From Lysobacterales bacterium CG_4_10_14_3_um_filter_64_11 (GTDB lineage: Bacteria > Pseudomonadota > Gammaproteobacteria > Xanthomonadales > Xanthomonadaceae): a stretch of 8,841 nt of DNA. This document shows positions 1 through 6,629 of the stretch, piece by piece. Both the position numbers and the translations under genes were made by a program. The stretch is taken from positions 642 to 9,482 of the forward strand of contig PFJA01000166.1 in the NCBI GenBank assembly GCA_002782905.1, in the 5' to 3' direction. The notes beneath the pieces are model-generated. The model was given only the letters and a program-made list of their open reading frames with translations. It did not search any database and had not been told where the DNA came from. Position 1 is the stretch's first letter; each line of letters starts with the position of its first letter.

Positions 1-480
1 GTGCAGCAGTTGCAACACCTCGCCCTCGGCGATGGCATTGGTGGTATCGGCCAGCACCTGCATGATGGCCATGCGTTGCAGCGTTACCATCATCTGGAAG
101 CTGCGCGAATACAGAAAATCGCCGACCAGCACGCTGGCGGCATTGCCCCATAGCGCGTTCGCGGTTTTGCGGCCGCGGCGCAGATCGCTCTCGTCAACCA
201 CATCGTCGTGCAGCAGGGTGGCGGTGTGGATGAACTCGATGATTGCGGCCAGATTCAGGTGATCGCGGCCCTGGTAATCCAGCGCTTTTGCCGCCAGCAG
301 CACCAGCATCGGGCGCAGCCGTTTACCGCCGGCACTGATGATGTGTTCACCGATCTGGTTGATCAGCAGCACATCCGAGGCCAGTTGCTGACGGATCAGG
401 GTATTTACCGCCGTCATGTCGGCGGCGCACAGGTGCTGTGCGTCGGGCAGGCTCAAGACGGGGGCTGCAGGGCTGTTCAT
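1..480 (-). CDS. ispB: Octaprenyl diphosphate synthase (trans-polyprenyl transferase), N-terminal part, cut by the window edge
   Basis: This gene would make the long all-trans polyprenyl diphosphate used as the ubiquinone side chain, by adding isopentenyl diphosphate to an allylic primer in the cytoplasm. The reverse strand reads openly from ATG (478-480) for 160 codons to the window edge, so the C-terminal half is missing. The translation shows the family landmarks in order: INQIGEHIISAGGKRLRPML (about 40-58) with the substrate-binding GGKRLRP, then HTATLLHDDVVDESDLRRG (about 85-103) with the first aspartate-rich motif D92-D93-x-x-D96, then KTANALWGN and VLVGDFLYSRSFQMMV. The second DDxxD motif lies beyond the edge. 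The N-terminal LPDAQHLCAADMTAVNTLIR stretch resembles gammaproteobacterial IspB. It is divergent from the polysaccharide genes and probably unrelated to them. The family call is firm; the exact chain length of the product cannot be read from the sequence. Confidence 0.93.
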   Translation of the reverse strand, partial: MNSPAAPVLSLPDAQHLCAADMTAVNTLIRQQLASDVLLINQIGEHIISAGGKRLRPMLVLLAAKALDYQGRDHLNLAAIIEFIHTATLLHDDVVDESDLRRGRKTANALWGNAASVLVGDFLYSRSFQMMVTLQRMAIMQVLADTTNAIAEGEVLQLLH

Positions 481-509
481 GCGGCATCGGGTGAGGGAAG
501 CAGCCGCCG

Positions 510-515
510 ATTATA
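510..515 (-). promoter_or_regulatory. Candidate -10 box of the ispB promoter
   Basis: Read on the minus strand this is a perfect TATAAT, about 30 nt upstream of the ispB ATG. No good TTGACA-like -35 lies 16-18 nt further upstream (the 17-nt position reads CGATCG), so only the -10 match supports the call. Confidence 0.4.
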
Positions 516-532
516 CGCGGTGGACTAGCAGC

Positions 533-552
533 CGATCGGGCTTGACCGATCG
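533..552. repeat. Perfect 7-bp inverted repeat upstream of ispB
   Basis: CGATCGG (533-539) and CCGATCG (546-552) are exact inverted copies around a 6-nt spacer (540-545). The repeat lies where the -35 region of the ispB promoter would be, so it could be an operator or simply a stem-loop. No regulator is evident. Confidence 0.4.
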
Positions 553-570
553 TAGCGAGGGACAGCCGAT

Positions 571-660
571 TTGAGGCGGATTTTCCGCATTTTTGAGGCG
601 AAACGCAGCGTCCTTTAACGAGAAAAAGCGGAAAATTTGACCAATTTCGGCTTTTCCGCA
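571..660. repeat. Cluster of TTTTCCGC / GCGGAAAA copies, possible remnant of a mobile element end
   Basis: TTTTCCGC occurs at 581-588 and 652-659, and its reverse complement GCGGAAAA at 628-635. The last two form an exact 8-bp inverted repeat with a 16-nt spacer. GCGGA/TCCGC (576-580/584-588) is a small hairpin, and TTGAGGCG is directly repeated at 571-578 and 593-600. The patch is more AT-rich than its surroundings, has no coding frame of interest, and ends next to the transposase remnant. It may be the terminal DNA of that element or a non-autonomous relative, but no complete terminal inverted repeats or target duplication could be defined. Confidence 0.4.
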
Positions 661-671
661 CGACTGCATGG

Positions 672-1037
672 ATGCAGGAGGTAGAGCAATGCAGGAGCGA
701 TTGCCGAGTAGATCAGCGTCAAGGCCGGCAGGCTGCCAGGCGCAAGGTGTTTCTGATTCTGGACAACATGGGTGTGCATCACTGCAAGCCCGTCAAGCAG
801 TGGCTGGCTGAGCAACCCGACCGGATGGAAGTGTTCTATCTGCCCAGCTATAGCCCTGAACTCAATCCCGAGGAGCGCTTGAATGCAGACCTCAAGCATG
901 TCATCCGCAGCAAAGTACCGGCGCGAAGCAAGGCGAAACTGCGTTCCGTCACTGCGGAGCATATGGCTGTGATCGGTAGTGATCCCGAGCGCGTAAAAGC
1001 CTGCCTTCGCAACCCGCACGTCAACTATGCTGCGTGA
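672..1037 (+). pseudogene. IS630-family transposase, C-terminal fragment (decayed)
   Basis: The frame encodes the last part of an IS630-type DDE transposase, the enzyme that cuts and joins element ends. From about position 741 it matches the family block KVFLILDNMGVHH (with the second catalytic Asp in LDN), then VFYLPSYSPELNPEERLNADLK (the YSPELNP-E segment carrying the third catalytic acid), and a family-like C-terminus ending VNYAA before TGA at 1035-1037. Complete members have roughly 340 residues, with an N-terminal helix-turn-helix and the first catalytic Asp. Here only about 120 codons are open, and residues before about 23 do not resemble the family, so the N-terminal two thirds are gone. 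ATG at 672 is merely the first in-frame start and is probably not used. The remnant separates ispB from the polysaccharide genes and cannot move on its own. Confidence 0.85.
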
Positions 1038-1100
1038 TACTGTTCAAGGGCCGAATCAATAGCGTTGTGTGAACGGTCGCCACGTTGATCGGCATGCGAA

Positions 1101-1124
1101 CGGTGTAGCATGAAAGTTACACCG
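1101..1124 (+). promoter_or_regulatory. Stem-loop (inverted repeat) just upstream of the phosphatase gene
   Basis: CGGTGTA (1101-1107) and TACACCG (1118-1124) are exact inverted copies with a 10-nt loop, 25 nt before the TTG start at 1150. It has no U-tract, so it is not a typical terminator. It could be an operator or a leader hairpin for the operon, or the trace of an insertion end. A weak promoter-like pair, TTGATC (1085-1090) and TAGCAT (1106-1111), overlaps it with a poor 15-nt spacing. Confidence 0.35.
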
Positions 1125-1149
1125 ACCAAGCAGACGTTGAATCGCCACC

Positions 1150-1947
1150 TTGATTGACTTGCATTGCCACATGCTGCCGGGCATCGACGACGGCGCACCG
1201 GATATGGCCGAAGCGCTGGCGATGGCGCGCGTGGCGGTGGCCGATGGGATCATGGTCACTGCCTGCACGCCGCACATTTACCCGGGCCTGTACGAAAACG
1301 ACGCCACCGGCATTCGCGACGCCATCGTTGCGTTTCGCATTGCCTTGGCGGCCGAGGGGATCGACCTGGAACTGGTCGAGGGCGCCGATACCCACCTGGC
1401 GCCGGACATGCTGCAACGCCTGCGCGCTGGCGACATTCCCACCCTGGCCGGTTCGCGTTATTTCTTGTTTGAACCGCCACATCACATCGCCCCACCACGG
1501 CTGGAAGAATCCGTGTTCGCGCTGCTCACCGCCGGCTACGTGCCGATCATCACCCATCCCGAACGCCTGACCTGGATCGACGGCCACTACGCCATTTTCG
1601 CGCGCCTGGTGCGCTCCGGCGCGTGGGTGCAAGTGACCGCCGGCTCAATCACCGGCCGATTTGGAGGTCGCCCGCGGTACTGGGCCGAGCGCCTGCTCGA
1701 CGAGCGCCTGGTACACATCGTCGCCACCGATGCCCATCGCGCCTGCAAGCGGCCGCCGCTACTCGCCGAGGCGCGTGATGCCGTCGCGCGCCGCCTCGGT
1801 GAGGCCGAAGCGCTGAATCAGGTTCGGGTGCGTCCGCAGGGCGTGCTGGACAACACGGCGCCGGGCGAATTGCCGCCGTTGCCGGCGATAGCGCATACTG
1901 CCGCGTCGAAGATCGGTTTTCTGCGACGGCTGTTCAGCAGCGTTTGA
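1150..1947 (+). CDS. cpsB: PHP-domain protein-tyrosine phosphatase (CpsB/CapC/YwqE type)
   Basis: This is a 265-residue metal-dependent phosphatase of the polymerase-and-histidinol-phosphatase fold. In characterised relatives it removes phosphate from the tyrosine cluster of the partner BY-kinase and so controls capsule or exopolysaccharide output. It acts in the cytoplasm. Visible metal-site motifs are D3-L-H5-C-H7-MLPGIDDG at the very start (D13/D14), TPH42, FEPP with E108, THPER with H136, and ATDAHR with D194 and H196. Position 80 is Asp (GADTH) where some Firmicute members have Glu, a conservative change. Length fits the family. The start is TTG at 1150: the frame is closed by TGA at 1138-1140, and the family begins exactly with the MIDxHxH motif. 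No convincing Shine-Dalgarno precedes it. The gene is first in a run leading to its likely substrate, the kinase at 2730-5021. Confidence 0.9.
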   Translation: MIDLHCHMLPGIDDGAPDMAEALAMARVAVADGIMVTACTPHIYPGLYENDATGIRDAIVAFRIALAAEGIDLELVEGADTHLAPDMLQRLRAGDIPTLAGSRYFLFEPPHHIAPPRLEESVFALLTAGYVPIITHPERLTWIDGHYAIFARLVRSGAWVQVTAGSITGRFGGRPRYWAERLLDERLVHIVATDAHRACKRPPLLAEARDAVARRLGEAEALNQVRVRPQGVLDNTAPGELPPLPAIAHTAASKIGFLRRLFSSV

Positions 1948-1969
1948 GAACTGTGAGAAGGGGAAACTT

Positions 1970-2698
1970 GTGAATCGGCTACTGCTTGCTATGCTTGCTA
2001 TTGCGCTGGCCGTTGTGGCGTTGGTTTCGGTCGGCTGTACAGCCCGATCGGGCGCATTGCGTGCCGGCACTGCGCGTGCCGTAACCGCCACCGAAAGCCT
2101 GCCTGCACCCGACTCCACTTCTGCGTCGGGCGCGTACACCGGCGTCTCCGATTACCACATCGGTCCGCTCGACTTGCTGGAAGTCAAGGTGTTTCAAGTC
2201 GAAGATATGGATCGCGAAATCCGCGTCAATACGTCGGGGTTCATTTCGCTGCCACTGATCGGTGCCGTGCAAGCGGGCGGCAAAACGGTGCAAGAGCTCG
2301 AAAGCGAGATCGCGGAAATGTTGTCGCAGGCCTATCTGCAAAATCCGCAGGTCAGCGTATTCGTCAAGGAGTTCACCAGTCAGCGAGTTACCCTCGAGGG
2401 CGCAGTAAAAAAGCCGGGGATCTTCCCGATCACCGGTCGCACCACCCTGCTGCAGGCGGTCGCCCTGTCCGAAGGCCTGGATCCGCTGGCCGACCCGCGT
2501 ACGGTAGTGGTATTTCGCACCATCGATGGCCAACGCATGGCCGCGCTGTTCGACCTGGTGCTGATCCGTGCCGGCGAGGCGGAAGACCCGCGGATATACG
2601 GCGACGACGTCGTCGTGGTCGAGAAGTCGGGTGCACGCTCGGCGATCAAGAACTTCGCCGACACCCTGCGCGGCTTCATCGGCTTCCGGACTTTCTGA
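1970..2698 (+). CDS. Wza-type polysaccharide export outer-membrane lipoprotein
   Basis: This 242-residue protein would form the outer-membrane and periplasmic exit for a secreted polysaccharide, docking on the Wzc-type protein encoded next. It starts at GTG 1970, with a strong AGAAGGGG Shine-Dalgarno (1956-1963) 6 nt upstream, 22 nt after the phosphatase stop. Residues 4-22 are a hydrophobic signal ending SVG-C23. C23 is the probable lipidated cysteine, although Ser at -3 is not ideal for a lipobox. A polysaccharide-export domain follows (about 61-134, from DYHIGPLDLLEVKVF to NPQVSVFVKE), then one SLBB-like domain (about 138-186, VTLEGAVKKPGIFPITG). The C-terminal segment, about 224-242, may be the short membrane-inserting helix. 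It is shorter than enteric Wza (about 380 residues), which carries more SLBB units, and so belongs to the compact export class. Family assignment is firm; the polymer is unknown. Confidence 0.9.
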   Translation: MNRLLLAMLAIALAVVALVSVGCTARSGALRAGTARAVTATESLPAPDSTSASGAYTGVSDYHIGPLDLLEVKVFQVEDMDREIRVNTSGFISLPLIGAVQAGGKTVQELESEIAEMLSQAYLQNPQVSVFVKEFTSQRVTLEGAVKKPGIFPITGRTTLLQAVALSEGLDPLADPRTVVVFRTIDGQRMAALFDLVLIRAGEAEDPRIYGDDVVVVEKSGARSAIKNFADTLRGFIGFRTF

Positions 2699-2729
2699 GT
2701 TCGTAACGCCTTCACGGACGATTACTTTT

Positions 2730-5021
2730 ATGGAAGCAAACAGCCCGCAAGGCCCGCATGACGATAACCGGCTGCCGATCGCAGCGGCTCCGCGGCCGCG
2801 GCCATTGGCAGCGGTGCCCGCAGATCATGGTACCGCGCTGGGTACCGCGCTTCGCTACACCGAGCCAGAGCCCGAGCGCGACGACGACGAAATCGACCTG
2901 CTCGACTATTGGCGGATCATCGTCAAGCGGCGCTGGACGGTGCTCGCTACCCTCGCGTTGGTGTTCGCCATCGCCTTGGTCGGCACCTTGCTGATGACGC
3001 CGATCTATCGCGCCAGCACCACGCTGCAGATCGATCGCGATTCCATCAAGGTGGTCAATGTCGGCGACCTGACCCCTGGCGAGTCGCCACTGGACAAAGA
3101 CTACTACCAGACCCAGTATGAACTGCTGCAAAGCCGCGCCCTGGCGCAACGCGTGATCGCGCAACTGGCGCTGGCCGACCATCCGGTGTGGCAGCGCATG
3201 TCCGAGCCCTCGCCGCTGGCGAAGCTGCTGGGCAGCGTGTTCGGCGCGAGCGACGACAGCGCCGAAGCGCTTGCCAAACCTGGCGCCAGTGGCTTGGCCG
3301 AGAGCCGGCGCATCACGGCGTTTCTGGAGCATCTGAGCGTCGAGCCGGTGCGCAATTCGCGGCTGGTGCGGATTCACTTCGACAGCATCGATCCAGCGTT
3401 TTCCGCCAAGGTTGTCAACGCGATGGCCGAGGCGTACATCGCTTCCGCGCTCGATCGACGTTTCGAGTCATCCTCCTACGCCAAGAATTTCCTCGAAGAC
3501 CAGTTGCAGCAACTCAAACTGCGCCTGCAGGACTCCGAGAAGGAGCTGGTGGTATTTGCACAAAAAGAGCGGATTGTCGATATCGACGATCACCAGAGCC
3601 TGGTGGCACAGAACCTCTCGCAGCTCAACGAAGCCCTGTCCAGAACGCAGGACGAGCGCATGCGTGCCGAGGCACGCTACATGCAAGCGCAGATGACCGA
3701 CGGCATCGGTCTGGCCGACGTGCTCGACTCGAAAAACATCCAGGATCTGCAGGCAAAACGATCCGCGGCGCAGGCCGAGTATCAGGACAAACTGCGGGTG
3801 TTCAAACCCGATTACCCGGAGATGCTGCGGCTGAAAGGGCAGATCGATGAGTTCCAGCGTCTGATCGATGCGCAAGCCGCCGATATCAAAGGCGCGATTG
3901 CCGGCAACTTCGCGGCCGCCAGGGCGCAGGAAAACCTGTTGCACAATCAGATCGACGAACTCAAGGTTGAGGTGCTGGATCTGCAGAGTCGATCGATCCA
4001 GTACAACATCCTCAAGCGCGAAGTGGATACCAATCGGCAGCTCTATGATGGCCTGCTGCAGCGCTTCAAGGAGGTCGGGCTGGCTGGCGGCGTTGGCACC
4101 AACAACATCTCGGTGGTTGACCGCGCCGAGGTGCCCACCGGGAAACACAGCCCGCGGTTGGCGCTGAACCTTGCGCTTGGTCTGCTGCTGGGCGGGTTTG
4201 CCGGTGTATCGTTGGCGTTCCTGACCGAGCATCTGGACGACACCATCAAGAGCCCGGAGGACATCGAAAAGCTGCTTCGGCTGGCGGTGCTGGGCATCAT
4301 TCCAAAACTCAAGGTGGGTACTCCAATCCAGGCTTTGGCCGATCCGCGCTCGGCCTTCGCCGAGGCGTACCGCTCGCTGCGCACGGCGCTGCAATTTTCC
4401 ACCAGCGATGGCGTGCCCAGGAGCCTGCTGATCACCAGCGCCACCCCCTCCGAGGGTAAGAGCACCACTGCTCTGGTGCTGGCGCAGAACTTCGCGCAGT
4501 TGGGCCGGCGGGTGCTGCTGATCGATGCCGATTTGCGTAATCCTTCGCAGCACAAGCTGCTCGGCCTGGATAACGGTGCCGGTCTCAGCAACTGCCTGAC
4601 CGGCGCCGTCAAGGTACCGGAACTGATTCAGGCAACCCGGACTGAAGGCCTGTCGGTGCTGCTGGCCGGACCGTTGCCGCCCAACCCCGCCGAACTGCTG
4701 GCAGGTCCGCGCCTCGTGTCGCTGCTTACTGCGGCCTGTCACAAGTATGATCAGGTCATCATCGATGGCCCACCGGTGATGGGCTTGGCCGATGCACCGA
4801 TCATCGCCAATCAGGCCGGTGGCACCCTGCTGGTGGTCGAGTTCGGCAACGCCCGCATGGGTGTGGTGCGCGCCAGCCTCAAGCGCCTCGCTGCTGCCCG
4901 CGTTCGTCTGCTGGGAGCGCTGTTGACCAAGTTTGACGTGCGCAGCGCTGGCTACGGCTATGGCTATGGTGACCACAGCTACTACAGCTATGGCGACACA
5001 CCCAAACTCGGCCAGCGATGA
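2730..5021 (+). CDS. Wzc-type chain-length determinant fused to BY tyrosine autokinase
   Basis: This 763-residue inner-membrane protein joins a Wzz-like polymer co-polymerase to a bacterial tyrosine kinase that phosphorylates its own tail. In the family, cycles of phosphorylation set oligomer state and polymer length. After an acidic N-terminus come the Wzz segment (DEIDLLDYWRIIVKRRW, about 53-69), TM1 (about 70-90), a periplasmic region rich in predicted coiled coil (about 150-420), the G-rich/GNVR segment (about 428-475, KREVDTNRQLYDGLLQRF) and TM2 (about 477-498). The cytoplasmic kinase has Walker A SATPSEGKSTT (570-580, K577), Walker A' VLLIDADLR (595-603, D599 and D601) and Walker B VIIDGPP (676-682, D679). 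The tail carries six tyrosines: Y742, Y744, Y746, Y751, Y752 and Y754. ATG 2730 was chosen because it lies 31 nt after the export gene stop; the frame stays open upstream but only inside that gene. A weak ACGGAC lies before it. All catalytic motifs are intact. Confidence 0.93.
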   Translation: MEANSPQGPHDDNRLPIAAAPRPRPLAAVPADHGTALGTALRYTEPEPERDDDEIDLLDYWRIIVKRRWTVLATLALVFAIALVGTLLMTPIYRASTTLQIDRDSIKVVNVGDLTPGESPLDKDYYQTQYELLQSRALAQRVIAQLALADHPVWQRMSEPSPLAKLLGSVFGASDDSAEALAKPGASGLAESRRITAFLEHLSVEPVRNSRLVRIHFDSIDPAFSAKVVNAMAEAYIASALDRRFESSSYAKNFLEDQLQQLKLRLQDSEKELVVFAQKERIVDIDDHQSLVAQNLSQLNEALSRTQDERMRAEARYMQAQMTDGIGLADVLDSKNIQDLQAKRSAAQAEYQDKLRVFKPDYPEMLRLKGQIDEFQRLIDAQAADIKGAIAGNFAAARAQENLLHNQIDELKVEVLDLQSRSIQYNILKREVDTNRQLYDGLLQRFKEVGLAGGVGTNNISVVDRAEVPTGKHSPRLALNLALGLLLGGFAGVSLAFLTEHLDDTIKSPEDIEKLLRLAVLGIIPKLKVGTPIQALADPRSAFAEAYRSLRTALQFSTSDGVPRSLLITSATPSEGKSTTALVLAQNFAQLGRRVLLIDADLRNPSQHKLLGLDNGAGLSNCLTGAVKVPELIQATRTEGLSVLLAGPLPPNPAELLAGPRLVSLLTAACHKYDQVIIDGPPVMGLADAPIIANQAGGTLLVVEFGNARMGVVRASLKRLAAARVRLLGALLTKFDVRSAGYGYGYGDHSYYSYGDTPKLGQR

Positions 5022-6442
5022 GCGCGGTGCCCGGTCCGGCGCTGGAATTGGCACTGGCGCTGTTCCAGACACCGCTGCGATTGGCCGGCGCGCGCGATCG
5101 GCCGCTGCCCGAAGGCACTGAGCAACTGCTGCGTCTGCTGGTGGCTGCCGAGTCCGAGCGCGAGGCTATCGCTGGCAAATTACAGATCGCCCCGGCCCAT
5201 CTGCACGAGGCCTGTGTGTTCTTCGTCACCGAGCTGTTGTTTGCGCCGACGGCCGACAGCTACCGCATTCTCGGCCTGCGCCCCGATTGCGCGCAGGCGC
5301 AGATCAAGGAACACTACCGCCTGTTGATGCGCTGGTTGCACCCGGACCGCGATGCTCACGATTGGCACTCGGTGCACGCTCCAAGGATCAATCGCGCCGC
5401 GAGCGATTTGCGTGCACCCGCCGTGCGCCGGGCCTACGACGCAACGCGAAAAGCCCTGAACCCCGTGGCGCGCGGCGCACACGATATCGCGTGGCGCCCC
5501 AACGCGGTGTATGAACCATTGCCGGCGCCCGGCCCGCGCGCGTGGGCGGCGCACCTGCCGGCGCTGGTGGTCGGCCTGGGTATGGCGTTGCTAACCTTGT
5601 TGTTGCTGGCGTTGTGGCACGCCCGCTCGCCGGGTACCGGGTCGGCAGCAAGCTTGGTGACTGACGCGCCTGCGGTCGGGGCGAATAACGCCGTGATTTT
5701 TGCGCAGCCCCGGCCGCCATCGCTGGCGGCAAGCATGGCCGGCGTTGAGACGTTGGCTTCGCCCGCGGCTCCGCTGGCGGTAGCAAGGGCGGTTGTGGAT
5801 CCGGTCGTTGCCGAAAGGACTGGAGTAGCCTCCAACCGCGCCCAACGACCCGCGCGCACCAGACCCGTGCCATCAACTCCCAGCCCCGCCGGCGTTGCAA
5901 CCCCGGCGTTGCCCAAGGCCCCCGTGCCGGTGCCGGAAATACTCACCGCCACGGCGCCGCCCGCCGTCGCGGTCGGCACCGACATACCCACTACCGAGCC
6001 CGATTCCGCCGCAGCACCCGATCTCGACCCGGTCGGCAGCGATGGCATCGAGCGCGGCGTCGCCGGTAACAAGGTCAGTGTGGGTCTTGATGATGCAACA
6101 GCGCTGCTGGTAGCTTTCGTCGATCGCTACGCAGCGGGCGATCTGCCGGGCTTGCTCAGCCTGTTTGCCGACGATGCCCGCATCGAGCGCGGTGGATTGG
6201 CCGCCATCGCCGAAGATTATGGACAACTGTTCCGCGACAGCAGCGACCGGCGCTTGGCACTATCGAACATGCAGTGGCAACACCCACCCGATGGCTGGGT
6301 GGCTGAGGGTCGCTTTGTGGCCAGCGTCGCGAGCGAGCAATTCGCAAGCGTTCGCCAAGTCGCCGGTTCGATTCGGTTTACACTGCGCGCCGACGCGCCT
6401 GGCTTGCGTATCGTGCGTCTGGAACACCGGATCGACCCCTGA
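5018..6442 (+). CDS. Membrane-anchored J-domain protein with C-terminal NTF2/SnoaL-like domain
   Basis: This is a 474-residue protein of unusual architecture. Residues 1-79 form a helical region of unknown type (LALALFQTPLRLAG... EQLLRLLVAAESERE). A J domain spans about 80-146: DSYRILGLRPD, then IKEHYRLLMRWLHPD with the diagnostic HPD at 108-110, then INRAASDLRAPAVRRAYDATR. J domains stimulate the ATPase of Hsp70/DnaK. One membrane helix follows (about 181-200). A linker rich in Ala, Pro and Val (about 201-359) leads to an NTF2/SnoaL-like domain (about 360-474, LLVAFVDRYAAGDLPGLLSLFADDARIERGG... GSIRFTLR). With no signal peptide, the J domain should be cytoplasmic and the C-terminal domain periplasmic. 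Its ATG overlaps the kinase stop as ATGA (5018-5021), implying translational coupling, so it likely works with the kinase complex. Domain calls are good; the role is inferred. The C-terminal fold is the least certain, and no catalytic residues are evident in it. Confidence 0.85.
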   Translation: MSAVPGPALELALALFQTPLRLAGARDRPLPEGTEQLLRLLVAAESEREAIAGKLQIAPAHLHEACVFFVTELLFAPTADSYRILGLRPDCAQAQIKEHYRLLMRWLHPDRDAHDWHSVHAPRINRAASDLRAPAVRRAYDATRKALNPVARGAHDIAWRPNAVYEPLPAPGPRAWAAHLPALVVGLGMALLTLLLLALWHARSPGTGSAASLVTDAPAVGANNAVIFAQPRPPSLAASMAGVETLASPAAPLAVARAVVDPVVAERTGVASNRAQRPARTRPVPSTPSPAGVATPALPKAPVPVPEILTATAPPAVAVGTDIPTTEPDSAAAPDLDPVGSDGIERGVAGNKVSVGLDDATALLVAFVDRYAAGDLPGLLSLFADDARIERGGLAAIAEDYGQLFRDSSDRRLALSNMQWQHPPDGWVAEGRFVASVASEQFASVRQVAGSIRFTLRADAPGLRIVRLEHRIDP

Positions 6443-6614
6443 ACCTGGAGCACGAGTAACGGCGTTTTCATCGTGAGATTGTCGGTTGGGTGTCGTTTTC
6501 CGCGTCGCGCGATGTATCGGGTTGTGCGCGGCTTTCGTAGCTTGGATCAAGGCGCTTGCGCTGGAGCCGACGACGCCACCGCACGAAATACTTCAAGAAC
6601 GCAGCACCACGTCT

Positions 6615-6619
6615 GGAGA
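6615..6619 (+). promoter_or_regulatory. Shine-Dalgarno that favours the GTG start at 6630
   Basis: GGAGA lies 10 nt upstream of GTG 6630, whereas the far upstream TTG at 6486 in the same frame has no clear purine-rich site. This supports the shorter form of the TPR protein. Confidence 0.5.
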
Positions 6620-6629
6620 ACCATCGACC

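Noticed and set aside
1085..1111. TTGATC / TAGCAT promoter-like pair before the phosphatase gene
   Set aside because: The spacing is only 15 nt and the -10 match is poor; it is mentioned with the stem-loop but not called as a promoter.
2568..2729. In-frame upstream extension of the kinase gene
   Set aside because: It overlaps the end of the export lipoprotein gene out of frame and is Arg/Ser-rich; ATG 2730 fits the family N-terminus and the gene spacing.
3468..5072. Long open frame on the minus strand (534 codons)
   Set aside because: It lies opposite the kinase gene, whose motifs are all intact, and its Gln/His/Arg-rich translation resembles no family. It is a shadow of GC-rich coding sequence.
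6486..6629. TTG-initiated extension of the TPR protein by 48 residues
   Set aside because: It has no ribosome site, and the GTG at 6630 has one and gives a normal signal anchor. It is not fully excluded, since it contains a hydrophobic stretch.
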